Source of the DNA: JAAOZP01 sp964616835
GTDB lineage: Archaea > Thermoproteota > EX4484-205 > JAAOZP01
Length of the DNA: 12,964 bases
Direction of reading: 5' to 3'
Assembly (NCBI GenBank): GCA_964616835.1
Contig: CAZTSG010000039.1
Span: forward strand, 1 to 12,964
In this document: positions 1-6,368 of the stretch, piece by piece
How the letters are laid out: every line of letters begins with the position of its first letter
Numbering within the stretch: position 1 is the stretch's first letter
Notes under the pieces: generated by a model
Databases searched by the model: none
What the model saw: only the letters and a program-made list of their open reading frames with translations
Told to the model about the DNA's origin: nothing
Made by a program: the position numbers and the translations under genes

Positions 1-50
1 AGGATCGACTCGAAAGCCTTGTAAAGAATCGATCTCAGATCCTCCACCAC
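1..50 (-). CDS. 5' end of a gene running off the left edge (partial, hypothetical)
   Basis: Reading leftward, a GTG at 50-48 (or the adjacent GTG at 47-45) opens a frame that stays open to the edge and reads roughly V-V-E-D-L-R-S-I-L-Y-K-A-F-E-S-I, a plausible helical N-terminus. A TATA-like stretch (CTATAT on the minus strand, about 78-73) lies about 27 bases upstream, which would suit a leaderless start, and purine-rich GGGGGG lies just before the GTG. Only 16 codons are visible, so no function can be given, and chance is not excluded. The gene would be divergent from the RHH-like gene at 196. Confidence 0.4.
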   Translation of the reverse strand, partial: MVEDLRSILYKAFESI

Positions 51-158
51 TTCCCCCCACTCCTAGGCCAGCATATAGTAAGTTTCGCAGGTAAATATTC
101 GTTTTGTTACGAAATCGTTTCAAAATAAAACTTTTAAATACATTTTACACAGATAGGA

Positions 159-166
159 TATATATA
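159..166 (+). promoter_or_regulatory. TATA box for the tandem RHH-like gene
   Basis: TATATATA lies at 159-166 in an AT-rich stretch (about 110-170). Archaeal TATA boxes centre about 26-27 bases before the transcription start, which puts initiation near 189-190, just before the ATG at 196 and close to the in-frame GTG at 187. A second AT-rich element (TTTTAAAT, about 133-140) would instead place a start near 164 and suit the TTG at 178. Confidence 0.5.
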
Positions 167-195
167 GACACATACCCTTGTTTAAAGTGAATGAA

Positions 196-579
196 ATGGC
201 TACTTTTCACTTTACCAAAGAGTTCATAGAAAAGTGTGAGGAATTTGTCCGCTATAATCCAAAGGTTGCGAGTAGTCCGCAGGAGCTTATAATAAGGTCG
301 GGTCGGATGGCATTACACATACTGAAAGAAAAGTTTGGTGATTGCGAGGTTGGTGACTCGGGAAATTCAAGCTACAAGTCTTATTCGAATAGAAGAAAAG
401 CTGGAAAGAAATATTCCAGCGAAACTGTGCCCATACGCATACCTGATGAAGATGTTAATAAAGTTAAGCAGCTTATTCGAAAATTAGGAATAGCCAGAAC
501 TGTAATAAGTTTTTATTATTTTGCTACATGGATGGTCCTTCTGGAAATCTGGAAACTTCCCGAAAAACCTCCATACTAG
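196..579 (+). CDS. Small protein with two ribbon-helix-helix-like units, possible DNA-binding protein
   Basis: Unrecognised 127-residue protein. Two stretches each fit a strand-helix-turn-helix pattern like the RHH (CopG/MetJ/Arc) fold. Residues about 3-46 have a TFHF strand, a helix, a turn near KVASS and a helix ending LKEKF. Residues about 77-118 have a VPIRIPDE strand, a helix, a turn near GIART and an aromatic-rich helix. VPIRIPDE closely resembles the start of typical RHH proteins. A basic, Ser-rich linker (about 60-75, RRKAGKK) joins them. RHH proteins normally work as dimers of about 50-residue chains, so this could be a single-chain pseudo-dimer; that is inference. The start is uncertain: ATG 196 is chosen because it sits just after the predicted transcription start and directly precedes the first strand; TTG 178 and GTG 187 are in-frame alternatives. 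It converges with the M6-like gene, with a 31-base gap. Confidence 0.65.
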   Translation: MATFHFTKEFIEKCEEFVRYNPKVASSPQELIIRSGRMALHILKEKFGDCEVGDSGNSSYKSYSNRRKAGKKYSSETVPIRIPDEDVNKVKQLIRKLGIARTVISFYYFATWMVLLEIWKLPEKPPY

Positions 580-610
580 AATAGAAACGGTGTACAAAAA
601 CAGTTCCTCT

Positions 611-3313
611 TTACTCTACTAAGCTTTGTTCTTCAGCAGGTAGTTCTTCTGGAATCTCTTCAACCTGTGGTCTTCTGAGTCTAATTTTTCCTCGGAATCG
701 TATGATTGTATACCCAGAGCCAATAATGCAAGCAGCATAAGTTAATGTATTTCCTATGTGGACGCTGGAGTATTCTGCGATAACTTCATTGAAACCAGCA
801 ACGTCAGCCGTAGCCTTCACGTTGTAAACGACCCCATAAAATGGCTCTTCTAAAATATAGGTCCCTGCTCCTAGAACGTTTTTTCCGTTTATGAGCACCT
901 TCCCCTCGACTGGTTTGCCATCGGATTTGTAGTTTAACTTGAGGGTCGTTTTAGCATAGCCGAATACCATACTTTCGAATTTCAGGGAGTATTCGATTAA
1001 GTCGCACCTTGCGCTTATGGTATTAGAGTTGAAAACTATGATATTACGCTTTCCAGAAGTAATTCGGCCGACCTTAATAGTAATATCGCCGATCTCTCGG
1101 CATAATGGGTTAGATTGGAGCTCAACCTTGCCGTCGAACGGCATCCAATCTAATTCATAATATGCGGTTATGTTAACTGGTACAGTTTTTCCTACCTCGA
1201 TCCTTTGAAGTTTGCTTGAAAGGGCCACTAAGACCCTATCCCATCTTAGCGTTATTGCATTCGATTTAAACGCTGTTAAGTTATATCGCTTATCTATGAT
1301 CCCCGTCACTTTCAGCGTTACTACCCCTGGTTGATCTGCCTTCAGATATTCCTTTGAGAGCCACACCTCACCCTCGAATAGGCCGTTGTCAAAAGCATAT
1401 CTTGCATTCCAAGCCACTTGAGCTTGTTCTCCGACATTATAGAACTCCTTATCGCTCTTTAGTTCCACTACCACCATGTCCCATATTATGTCAAAGGGCT
1501 CTTGCAGCACTTTGGATAGGCCGTATAACTCGTCGGTTATTGACTCTACGCGTATAGTCTCTCTGCCTACATCCATTTTCCTTAAAGTGAATGTGAAAGC
1601 ACCCTTACCCTCTTTCGTCATGTTAAGAATTTTGATCGATCCTTTGAAGTCGCTGCGATCGTACATATATCTCGCATAGAGTCGCACCGTAACTTCGCTA
1701 CCTATGTCTACTCTCTTTGCTGGAGAACACTCAACTTTATAGATTTCAACAGCGTCAAAGATTACGTATGGTCTTACCTTGAAGTCAAGTATTTGCACAT
1801 CATAGTAAGATTCGAGGCTGAGACTTTGGGCTATGTCTAATTTGCCCACTTCATTTGATGATACTGCAAGTGTTAGATATCCCGATGCGTTTACTATGTA
1901 CTTTTTCCCCTTATACTCGAAGACTGCTCCTGCAGCAGGTAGCTCATCATTATCCCTGACGACAAGGATGCTCACTACTGCTTCAGATCCAACATCATAT
2001 CTCTCTTTTGGACTCCAGAACTTCTTTATAATCAGCGATTTAGTAGCCAGTAGTTCTAATTTGTAGTCATTATTGTTAGTGTTGCTGTCCAGATCCGATC
2101 GAACTGAGATATTTATTTCATTTGTTCCAGGTTTTAGCAGTATCGTTGTTTTAATAGTTCTCGTTTCGCCGGCTTCCAAAGCGGTCTCCGATATGGTCTT
2201 CATCTTAAATGCATCTTTGATTGCAACTTCGAAAGGCATGCTGGTTATGTCGCCTTTATTCTCTATAGTTATTGTTAATTCGATTTCCCGCCCGGGAATT
2301 GGGTCTCCACTATATGTAACCGATTTTATGGCTAGGTCTGGAAGGCCGTTGGCGACAAATAGCGATGCGGACAATGGATCGGCATCTAAAACCTTGACAA
2401 TAAATCTGGACACCTTGTCGACGTATTCTTCTCCAACCCATAGAACCTTAAGAATTTCGTTTCTTCCTGAGGGGTGATTATGTACGTATAGTAAGACACC
2501 ATTTTTCGGAATGCCTGAATCTTGCCCCTCTGAAAACCTATATTCAACGTAAAGGGATGCTTCTGTAGTTAGGGGCAAGATAAGCCCCCGTACTCCTGCA
2601 GCTGATGAGGATCTATAGATCGCTACTTCCAAGTGTTTTCCCCTGCTTATCGATAATATTTCAGAGCCATGGCTAACCCAGCCCAATTTCGCCTTTTCAG
2701 CCATAAGGATATGTGGTGGGTAATTCTCGCTGGCCGAGGGGGCCATCGGAGTCCAGCCGTCAGCTTTGGGTTGATCACTTAATCCACGCGCTTGTAGGAA
2801 TGCATAAACACAGTAGAGCTTTGGGGAGGTGAAAGGGACTACTATGTATCTAAGTGGGCTGACAAGCCCGGGGATATCGGTCAAACCCCCCTTCGCGCAC
2901 GTTTTATATTCGCAGGGACCCAGATGGACTATCATTAATGCCCAATAAGCAGTTATATCAACCGTCTCAGACAAGTTGTATAACACTTGGGTCAAAAGTC
3001 GTTTTAATATATTGCTGTCGTAATAATAGCTCTCAAAGCTATTCCAGCTATTGTTCAATACTATGAAGTTAGGGTAAACACTGATGTCTAGCCGTAATTT
3101 CCCGTAGCTTACCTCATCAAAATATTCCGTCAAGTAAGTCTTTACTGAGTAACCGATAAAACTCGGTTTAGTTTGAACCGCGGTGTTTTTGAAAGCTACT
3201 GGGACCACTAATATTTTACGCACTTCTACTTGAGCCTCAACGGTCTGACAATCTAAGATAATACAGAAAAGTATCAAAAAACACAGTGCCGTGAGCGTCC
3301 ATGCTCTATTCAC
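611..3313 (-). CDS. Large secreted surface protein: degenerate M6-peptidase-like head, CARDB-like and Ig-like repeats, C-terminal anchor
   Basis: 900 residues. A signal peptide covers about 1-28, with likely cleavage after VEA. Residues about 31-215 follow the layout of M6 (immune-inhibitor-A-type) metallopeptidases: VPVAFK strand, YFDEVSYGKLRL, then GWTPMA and PPHILMAEKAKLGW. The zinc motif HExxHxxGxxD is replaced by YAFLQARGLSD (170-180): both His and the Glu are gone while Gly177 and Asp180 remain, so peptidase activity is unlikely. A CARDB-like domain spans about 325-422. Beta-rich Ig-like modules follow (about 430-850); three, starting near 519, 611 and 691, share the pattern [FW]DxVx(V/I), VG, Y-x-x-D, FxG. 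A weak hydrophobic segment (about 855-873), the basic RFRGKIRLRR and an acidic tail suggest a C-terminal membrane anchor. GTG start: GGTGGTGA lies six bases before it, and the upstream stop is 20 bases away. Last gene of the archaellin/stator operon; role in motor anchoring or S-layer is inferred. Confidence 0.85.
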   Translation of the reverse strand: MNRAWTLTALCFLILFCIILDCQTVEAQVEVRKILVVPVAFKNTAVQTKPSFIGYSVKTYLTEYFDEVSYGKLRLDISVYPNFIVLNNSWNSFESYYYDSNILKRLLTQVLYNLSETVDITAYWALMIVHLGPCEYKTCAKGGLTDIPGLVSPLRYIVVPFTSPKLYCVYAFLQARGLSDQPKADGWTPMAPSASENYPPHILMAEKAKLGWVSHGSEILSISRGKHLEVAIYRSSSAAGVRGLILPLTTEASLYVEYRFSEGQDSGIPKNGVLLYVHNHPSGRNEILKVLWVGEEYVDKVSRFIVKVLDADPLSASLFVANGLPDLAIKSVTYSGDPIPGREIELTITIENKGDITSMPFEVAIKDAFKMKTISETALEAGETRTIKTTILLKPGTNEINISVRSDLDSNTNNNDYKLELLATKSLIIKKFWSPKERYDVGSEAVVSILVVRDNDELPAAGAVFEYKGKKYIVNASGYLTLAVSSNEVGKLDIAQSLSLESYYDVQILDFKVRPYVIFDAVEIYKVECSPAKRVDIGSEVTVRLYARYMYDRSDFKGSIKILNMTKEGKGAFTFTLRKMDVGRETIRVESITDELYGLSKVLQEPFDIIWDMVVVELKSDKEFYNVGEQAQVAWNARYAFDNGLFEGEVWLSKEYLKADQPGVVTLKVTGIIDKRYNLTAFKSNAITLRWDRVLVALSSKLQRIEVGKTVPVNITAYYELDWMPFDGKVELQSNPLCREIGDITIKVGRITSGKRNIIVFNSNTISARCDLIEYSLKFESMVFGYAKTTLKLNYKSDGKPVEGKVLINGKNVLGAGTYILEEPFYGVVYNVKATADVAGFNEVIAEYSSVHIGNTLTYAACIIGSGYTIIRFRGKIRLRRPQVEEIPEELPAEEQSLVE

Positions 3314-3333
3314 GGCATTTCACCACATTACCA

Positions 3334-3930
3334 TTATATACTAAAGAGATTTGCGGGTTTAGCAATTTGCCCACCCGAAGTAACCAGAATGACAAAGACT
3401 CCTGTGAAGTCCGCATTTACTGGAATGTATATGTCTATGTAGGCAATCTCATTGGAGTCCCAAACCCATTGAGCCGACGCGTAATCAGATGGGTTAACTA
3501 CCTCACGTACCTCTGAACCACTCGGCTTCGCTATTGACGATATCTTAGTTACATGCCAACATGATGCCATCCCAGCGCTACAGTCACCTTTGTACGGGAC
3601 TCTAAAGAATTCTCGCATCAAATTATTCGGCTCGGCGCTGTTGCTATATACAAGGACGAGGAATAGATCGAAATGTTCAAGATCTTCAGACGAGTAACTT
3701 ATATTCCCCATATTGAGTACCCTGATGCCTATATGTGTGACATGAGAATTCACTGTAGTTAAGCTTAAGTCTTTGCATTCAAGCTTTTCCTGAGGAATTC
3801 CTATTCGGAGGGCTTCAACTTCTAGAATCGTTTTCAGCACTGTTTCCGTTAATAGTGAGATCGAGCCGTCGACTAGAAACAAAAGACTTGACAAAAGCAA
3901 CGCTAGAACAATCACACGCGAGGCAGCCAT
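3334..3930 (-). CDS. ArlF/ArlG-like envelope protein (third stator-type protein)
   Basis: 198 residues with one N-terminal hydrophobic segment (about 5-24, signal anchor or signal peptide) and an extracellular beta-sandwich-like domain. Its landmarks repeat those of the upstream arlF product in the same order: a GNISYSSEDLEHFDLFLVL stretch against GSIGIPESEFKHLDIIVIY, then WHV, then a W-x-W-D motif with an alternating hydrophobic strand, then a hydrophobic strand and Gly-rich end. It is probably a paralogue of the stator proteins that bind the envelope around the archaellum motor. Two cysteines (GDCSAGMASCWH) are six residues apart and could form an extracellular disulfide. ATG start with AGGTGA, which also contains the arlF stop, three bases before it. 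It has diverged from canonical ArlF, so a separate accessory role is possible. Co-transcription with arlF is likely. Confidence 0.8.
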   Translation of the reverse strand: MAASRVIVLALLLSSLLFLVDGSISLLTETVLKTILEVEALRIGIPQEKLECKDLSLTTVNSHVTHIGIRVLNMGNISYSSEDLEHFDLFLVLVYSNSAEPNNLMREFFRVPYKGDCSAGMASCWHVTKISSIAKPSGSEVREVVNPSDYASAQWVWDSNEIAYIDIYIPVNADFTGVFVILVTSGGQIAKPANLFSI

Positions 3931-3933
3931 TTC

Positions 3934-4482
3934 TCACCTATAACCTCCAATTCCCCATGGCGAAGATACGTAAGCATGCACTGGCATGCTAGTATTGGCC
4001 AGACTTGTGAGAGTTCCTTTTATCGCTAATGTTTCACCGGGGTCCCAAAGGCCCTTCCCAGCTGCGGGGCATGGGCAGATCGGGTTCAACGTTTCCCCAG
4101 GCATGCCCGAGGTAAAGACTAAATCTACATGCCAAGTCGCTCTATCACCTATTGGATTGTAGGCAAGGTAATCCACCACTTGGTCTCCACCATCCCTTGA
4201 ATAGTAAATCACTATAATGTCTAGATGCTTGAACTCTGACTCAGGTATCCCTATCGAGCCTTGATTGGTCGCTTTTATTTCAATCTCACTCTCGGAAATA
4301 AGAGAAACGGAGTCAACCGATATTGCGACATTCCAAGCGTGCCTTGTAATCTCCAAGCGAATTTCAGCCTCTCGATTGAGAAAGGAATCATATATCTCGA
4401 GCGAGGTCAAGTAGAATGATGCGATTAGAAATGTTAGGGAGAGAGCGATGATCCCGCAAGCAGCTATAACTGAGAAGCCCAT
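3934..4482 (-). CDS. arlF: ArlF (FlaF), archaellum stator protein
   Basis: 182 residues. The N-terminus MGFSVIAACGIIALSLTFLIASF matches the ArlF/FlaF pattern of MGFS followed by one transmembrane helix, then a short coiled segment (about 25-45) and an Ig-like beta-sandwich. ArlF sits outside the membrane, binds the S-layer and, with ArlG, holds the motor in place. WHV and WDPGET landmarks recur in ArlG and in the next gene. A CPCP motif (about residue 146) could carry a disulfide or constrain a loop. Start: ATG 4482, because GGGGTGA (which also supplies the arlG stop) ends four bases before it; a longer frame to 4536 would overlap arlG by 50 bases and add a basic hydrophilic extension before the membrane helix. 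Assignment of F rather than G rests on the MGFS start and on gene order. Confidence 0.82.
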   Translation of the reverse strand: MGFSVIAACGIIALSLTFLIASFYLTSLEIYDSFLNREAEIRLEITRHAWNVAISVDSVSLISESEIEIKATNQGSIGIPESEFKHLDIIVIYYSRDGGDQVVDYLAYNPIGDRATWHVDLVFTSGMPGETLNPICPCPAAGKGLWDPGETLAIKGTLTSLANTSMPVHAYVSSPWGIGGYR

Positions 4483-4486
4483 CCCG

Positions 4487-4978
4487 TCACCCCGCCGTGA
4501 AGAGAATCTCGGCATAACGGCCAAACGGGGTGACAAATCTAAAGTAGTAATCGCCCGGCCCCAGATTATTTACCAAGATGACACTGATTTGGATTGTTTC
4601 GCCCGGCTCCCAAACCGAGTCGCCGTCATCATTTACTATGTTGTATGTCCATCTAGGGCCAGTTCCTGACTCTGCGTATGGTATCCTCTCAAAGGCCCCG
4701 CGTTGTCCGAAGAAAACATCTGAAAGCTTTATTTCGCTATCATAGAGCGGCCTCTTTCCAATATTCTTAACGAAAACATAGGCCACATTGTCACTCGAGC
4801 TGCCGAAGGCGAAGATTGCCTCGACCATAACCTTGGATCTTTCGCTGGCGTCGAGCCAGGCGGCCCTCATTGAGTCCGACATTGTTGTTGTTCCGAAGGC
4901 CATGGCTCCCCCCAAGATGCTGGCTGCTATAACCGCCGCGATAACAAGGTAAGTTTCACTAACTATGTTCGTCGCCAT
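4487..4978 (-). CDS. arlG: ArlG (FlaG), archaellum stator protein
   Basis: 163 residues. The N-terminus (MATNIVSETYLVIAAVIAA) has the short polar start and Ala-rich transmembrane helix (about 9-29) typical of ArlG/FlaG, followed by an extracellular beta-sandwich. In other archaea ArlG makes filaments that are capped by ArlF to tether the motor to the S-layer. A conserved-looking WEPGETIQISVIL strand (about residue 125) matches WDPGET in ArlF. Start: ATG 4978, five bases after a GAGGTGA ribosome site (about 4985-4990); the frame runs on to 5056, but that extension lacks such a site and would cover a T-rich, terminator-like leader. It follows arlB after a 74-base gap and precedes arlF by four bases. 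Order arlB-arlG-arlF matches the crenarchaeal layout, though the arlX usually between B and G is missing here. Confidence 0.85.
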   Translation of the reverse strand: MATNIVSETYLVIAAVIAASILGGAMAFGTTTMSDSMRAAWLDASERSKVMVEAIFAFGSSSDNVAYVFVKNIGKRPLYDSEIKLSDVFFGQRGAFERIPYAESGTGPRWTYNIVNDDGDSVWEPGETIQISVILVNNLGPGDYYFRFVTPFGRYAEILFTAG

Positions 4979-4994
4979 GAACGTCACCTCGGCA

Positions 4995-5016
4995 TAAAAA
5001 GAAAAAGATAAAAAAG
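4995..5016 (-). terminator. T-rich element between arlB and arlG, possible partial terminator
   Basis: On the minus strand, the gap between arlB and arlG reads as a run of T broken by single A and C bases (CCTTTTTTATCTTTTTC-type). Archaeal intrinsic termination depends mainly on U-rich runs. Here it would allow the abundant archaellin message to end while some transcripts read on into arlG-arlF. The ribosome site for arlG starts just downstream, so partial readthrough makes sense. No strong hairpin is seen. Confidence 0.4.
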
Positions 5017-5052
5017 GAAGACTGGGTGTTACATAGTCATTTTTCATTTTAG

Positions 5053-5682
5053 TCATCCTAGGTACATTACAGTCGTCAATGATAGTGGTGTTATTCGTTG
5101 AATTGTCAAGACGTTCCCAATGGCTGGCTTGAGTTCAATGGTTACCTGAGTATTCGTCCCAGGACCAACGGTTGAGTCCTTAAAGGCTACAATGACTAGG
5201 AACTTGTCACCCTGCTCAAGGTATCCAGATGCACCACTATCTAATATTGGATAGATGCATGCAACTACCCCTTCTGTTGATCCAGATGGATCACACTTTA
5301 TTTTCGTTTCATCCGCAAAAGTGATGTTATCATATACGTTAGGCCAGAATTTGTCGTGTGTCGTAACTGATATCGCGAAGAATTGTTGAGTGAGCGCTAC
5401 TGGGGACTTGCCTGGGCTGAGCCTTATGGTAAAAGTTATGTTTTTCACGTAATCTCCGTCTGTAGCCTTGTAAGCTATCACGGCGCCGTCTAGCTCTAAT
5501 GCTGAGGATGCCTGCTCCATTCCTGCTCTCATTACGTCTTGGGCCTTTTGCGTGCTCTGGAAACCTACGTTCAGTACCGCGAATGCGAAGGCCGCGGCTA
5601 CGATTACGAATGCAACGAGGATTATAGCTGTTTCAATGCCCGTCAAACCCTTTTTCCCATTCACCCGGCTTTTTCCGTTCAT
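5053..5682 (-). CDS. arlB: Archaellin ArlB (FlaB), filament subunit precursor
   Basis: 209 residues. A class III (type IV pilin-like) signal peptide is clear: a basic leader MNGKSRVNGKKG, cleavage expected after Gly12, then LTGIETAIILVAFVIVAAAFAFAV, the hydrophobic helix that packs into the filament core. Gly at -1, Lys at -2 and Gly at +3 fit the archaeal prepilin peptidase (ArlK/PibD) site; the peptidase gene is not in this window. The outer part is beta-rich, with two N-glycosylation sequons (NIT twice) and a Cys pair about 14 residues apart that could form a disulfide. The start is ATG 5682, which gives the usual short leader; the frame is open to 5784 but that would add 34 residues and abolish the divergent promoter. 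There is one archaellin gene here. It heads the envelope operon. No clear ribosome site; the leader is predicted at about 50 bases. Confidence 0.92.
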   Translation of the reverse strand: MNGKSRVNGKKGLTGIETAIILVAFVIVAAAFAFAVLNVGFQSTQKAQDVMRAGMEQASSALELDGAVIAYKATDGDYVKNITFTIRLSPGKSPVALTQQFFAISVTTHDKFWPNVYDNITFADETKIKCDPSGSTEGVVACIYPILDSGASGYLEQGDKFLVIVAFKDSTVGPGTNTQVTIELKPAIGNVLTIQRITPLSLTTVMYLG

Positions 5683-5719
5683 CGGTATTATGCGTGGAAT
5701 ACGTGGATTAGAGGGTTTG

Positions 5720-5737
5720 GTGTCACTGGAGTGACAC
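5720..5737. promoter_or_regulatory. Perfect palindrome in the arlB promoter, candidate operator
   Basis: GTGTCACT-GG-AGTGACAC is an 8-bp perfect inverted repeat with a two-base centre. It lies between the divergent arlB and arlD/E-like genes, at about the predicted transcription start of arlB, and upstream of the TATA element of the plus-strand unit. A dimeric regulator bound here could block or gate archaellin expression. The same sequence could instead form a short hairpin in the arlB leader. Confidence 0.5.
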
Positions 5738-5754
5738 TTCAAAACATAATACAA

Positions 5755-5764
5755 GCTATAAGAG
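5755..5764. promoter_or_regulatory. Overlapping divergent TATA-like elements for arlB and the arlD/E-like gene
   Basis: The stretch GCTATAAGAG (5755-5764) reads CTATAAG on the plus strand and CTTATAG on the minus strand. On plus, a start about 27 bases later falls at about 5784, the ATG of the arlD/E-like gene, giving a leaderless message. On minus, a start about 27 bases later falls near 5735, inside the palindrome, giving arlB a leader of about 50 bases. A further minus-strand candidate (TATTAT, about 5750-5745) is possible. Confidence 0.45.
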
Positions 5765-5783
5765 TTTTCTCTCATAGGATGCA

Positions 5784-6368
5784 ATGAGCTCGTCGAAGGA
5801 GATTATCTCGGCGATTAAGACGTCTGTCAAGAGGCTTGAGGAACTCGCACCCAAGCTTATCGAAGCTTACGGGAAGACTTTCGGTTCTTCCGCGATCACG
5901 ATTGTGCCTGAGGTTCGGGAGGAGGGTGAGTCGGCCGCAGCAAGGATTTCTCAGCATAAGGAGACCAAGCCTGCTCAGACTCAAGCTAAGGAAGCGGAGC
6001 GCCGAGTAGAGTATCCAATACTTTCTCCTCCGCTTGGAAAGGCCGGTTTGGAAGGACTTAAGGCGGTTAACATCACCTCACTCGCGACTTTTATCGCGAT
6101 GCTCGCTGGCAAGGATGGGGCCCTCAGGCTATTAAACACTTATCGGAATATGGGTCTCATATCGAGTGAAATTCACGATAAGCTTACAACTCTTATTAGA
6201 GTTTTACCGAACTATGTACAGGCCACGGAGCCAGATGATGTTTGGGCAGATGTCGTCGTCGGACTTATAAATCTCTACGAGAAAGATCCTACTAACTGGG
6301 GGTTCCTCCTCCTAATCAGGCTTGTGGAGCTAGTAGGTGATGTACATGCAACCGTCGAACTCGAGTGA
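5784..6368 (+). CDS. ArlD/E-like archaellum accessory protein
   Basis: 194 residues, predicted cytoplasmic. An N-terminal helical part (1-35) and a charged, Ala/Glu-rich linker (about 45-75) lead into a helical domain (about 85-175). The stretch around AGKDGALRLLNTYRNMGLISSEIHDKL resembles the ArlD/E (FlaD/FlaE) family pattern of G-x-x-x-L-x-x-L-x-x-Y-x-x-x-G-W-I-S-E-x-(I/V)-x-x-x-L, with Leu in place of the usual Trp. ArlC/D/E proteins form a cytosolic ring around the motor in Euryarchaeota and link it to chemotaxis proteins. The gene overlaps arlI by 23 bases, so the two are probably translationally coupled. The ATG lies where a leaderless transcript from the 5755-5764 TATA element would begin. 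Similarity is judged by eye; a broader scaffold role (as with crenarchaeal ArlX) is the alternative. Confidence 0.65.
   Translation: MSSSKEIISAIKTSVKRLEELAPKLIEAYGKTFGSSAITIVPEVREEGESAAARISQHKETKPAQTQAKEAERRVEYPILSPPLGKAGLEGLKAVNITSLATFIAMLAGKDGALRLLNTYRNMGLISSEIHDKLTTLIRVLPNYVQATEPDDVWADVVVGLINLYEKDPTNWGFLLLIRLVELVGDVHATVELE
6335..6340 (+). promoter_or_regulatory. Shine-Dalgarno site that sets the arlI start
   Basis: AGGTGA at 6335-6340 is five bases before ATG 6346. It overlaps the upstream in-frame candidates GTG 6337 and ATG 6340, which makes those unlikely starts. Confidence 0.65.

Noticed and set aside
79..122. Imperfect inverted repeat around TTCG...CGAA near 98-117
   Set aside because: Arms of only four to five bases in AT-rich sequence; expected by chance.
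1354..2477. Open plus-strand frames of 67-134 codons opposite the M6-like gene
   Set aside because: They are antisense to a 900-residue frame with signal peptide and domain pattern; no motif, start signal or operon support on the plus strand.
611..3313. Active M6 metallopeptidase
   Set aside because: The HExxH residues are all replaced and no other HExxH appears in the protein.
4979..5056. ArlG starting at 5056
   Set aside because: A perfect-looking GAGGTGA five bases before ATG 4978 and the family N-terminus both favour the shorter form; the extension is mostly encoded by the T-rich stretch.
5683..5784. Longer archaellin beginning near 5784
   Set aside because: It would add 34 residues before a standard short prepilin leader, and would transcribe through the TATA and palindrome region; ATG 5682 fits the family better.
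5539..5787. Plus-strand frames opposite the archaellin N-terminus
   Set aside because: They lie antisense to the class III signal peptide region and would cross the divergent promoter; they have no recognisable protein pattern.
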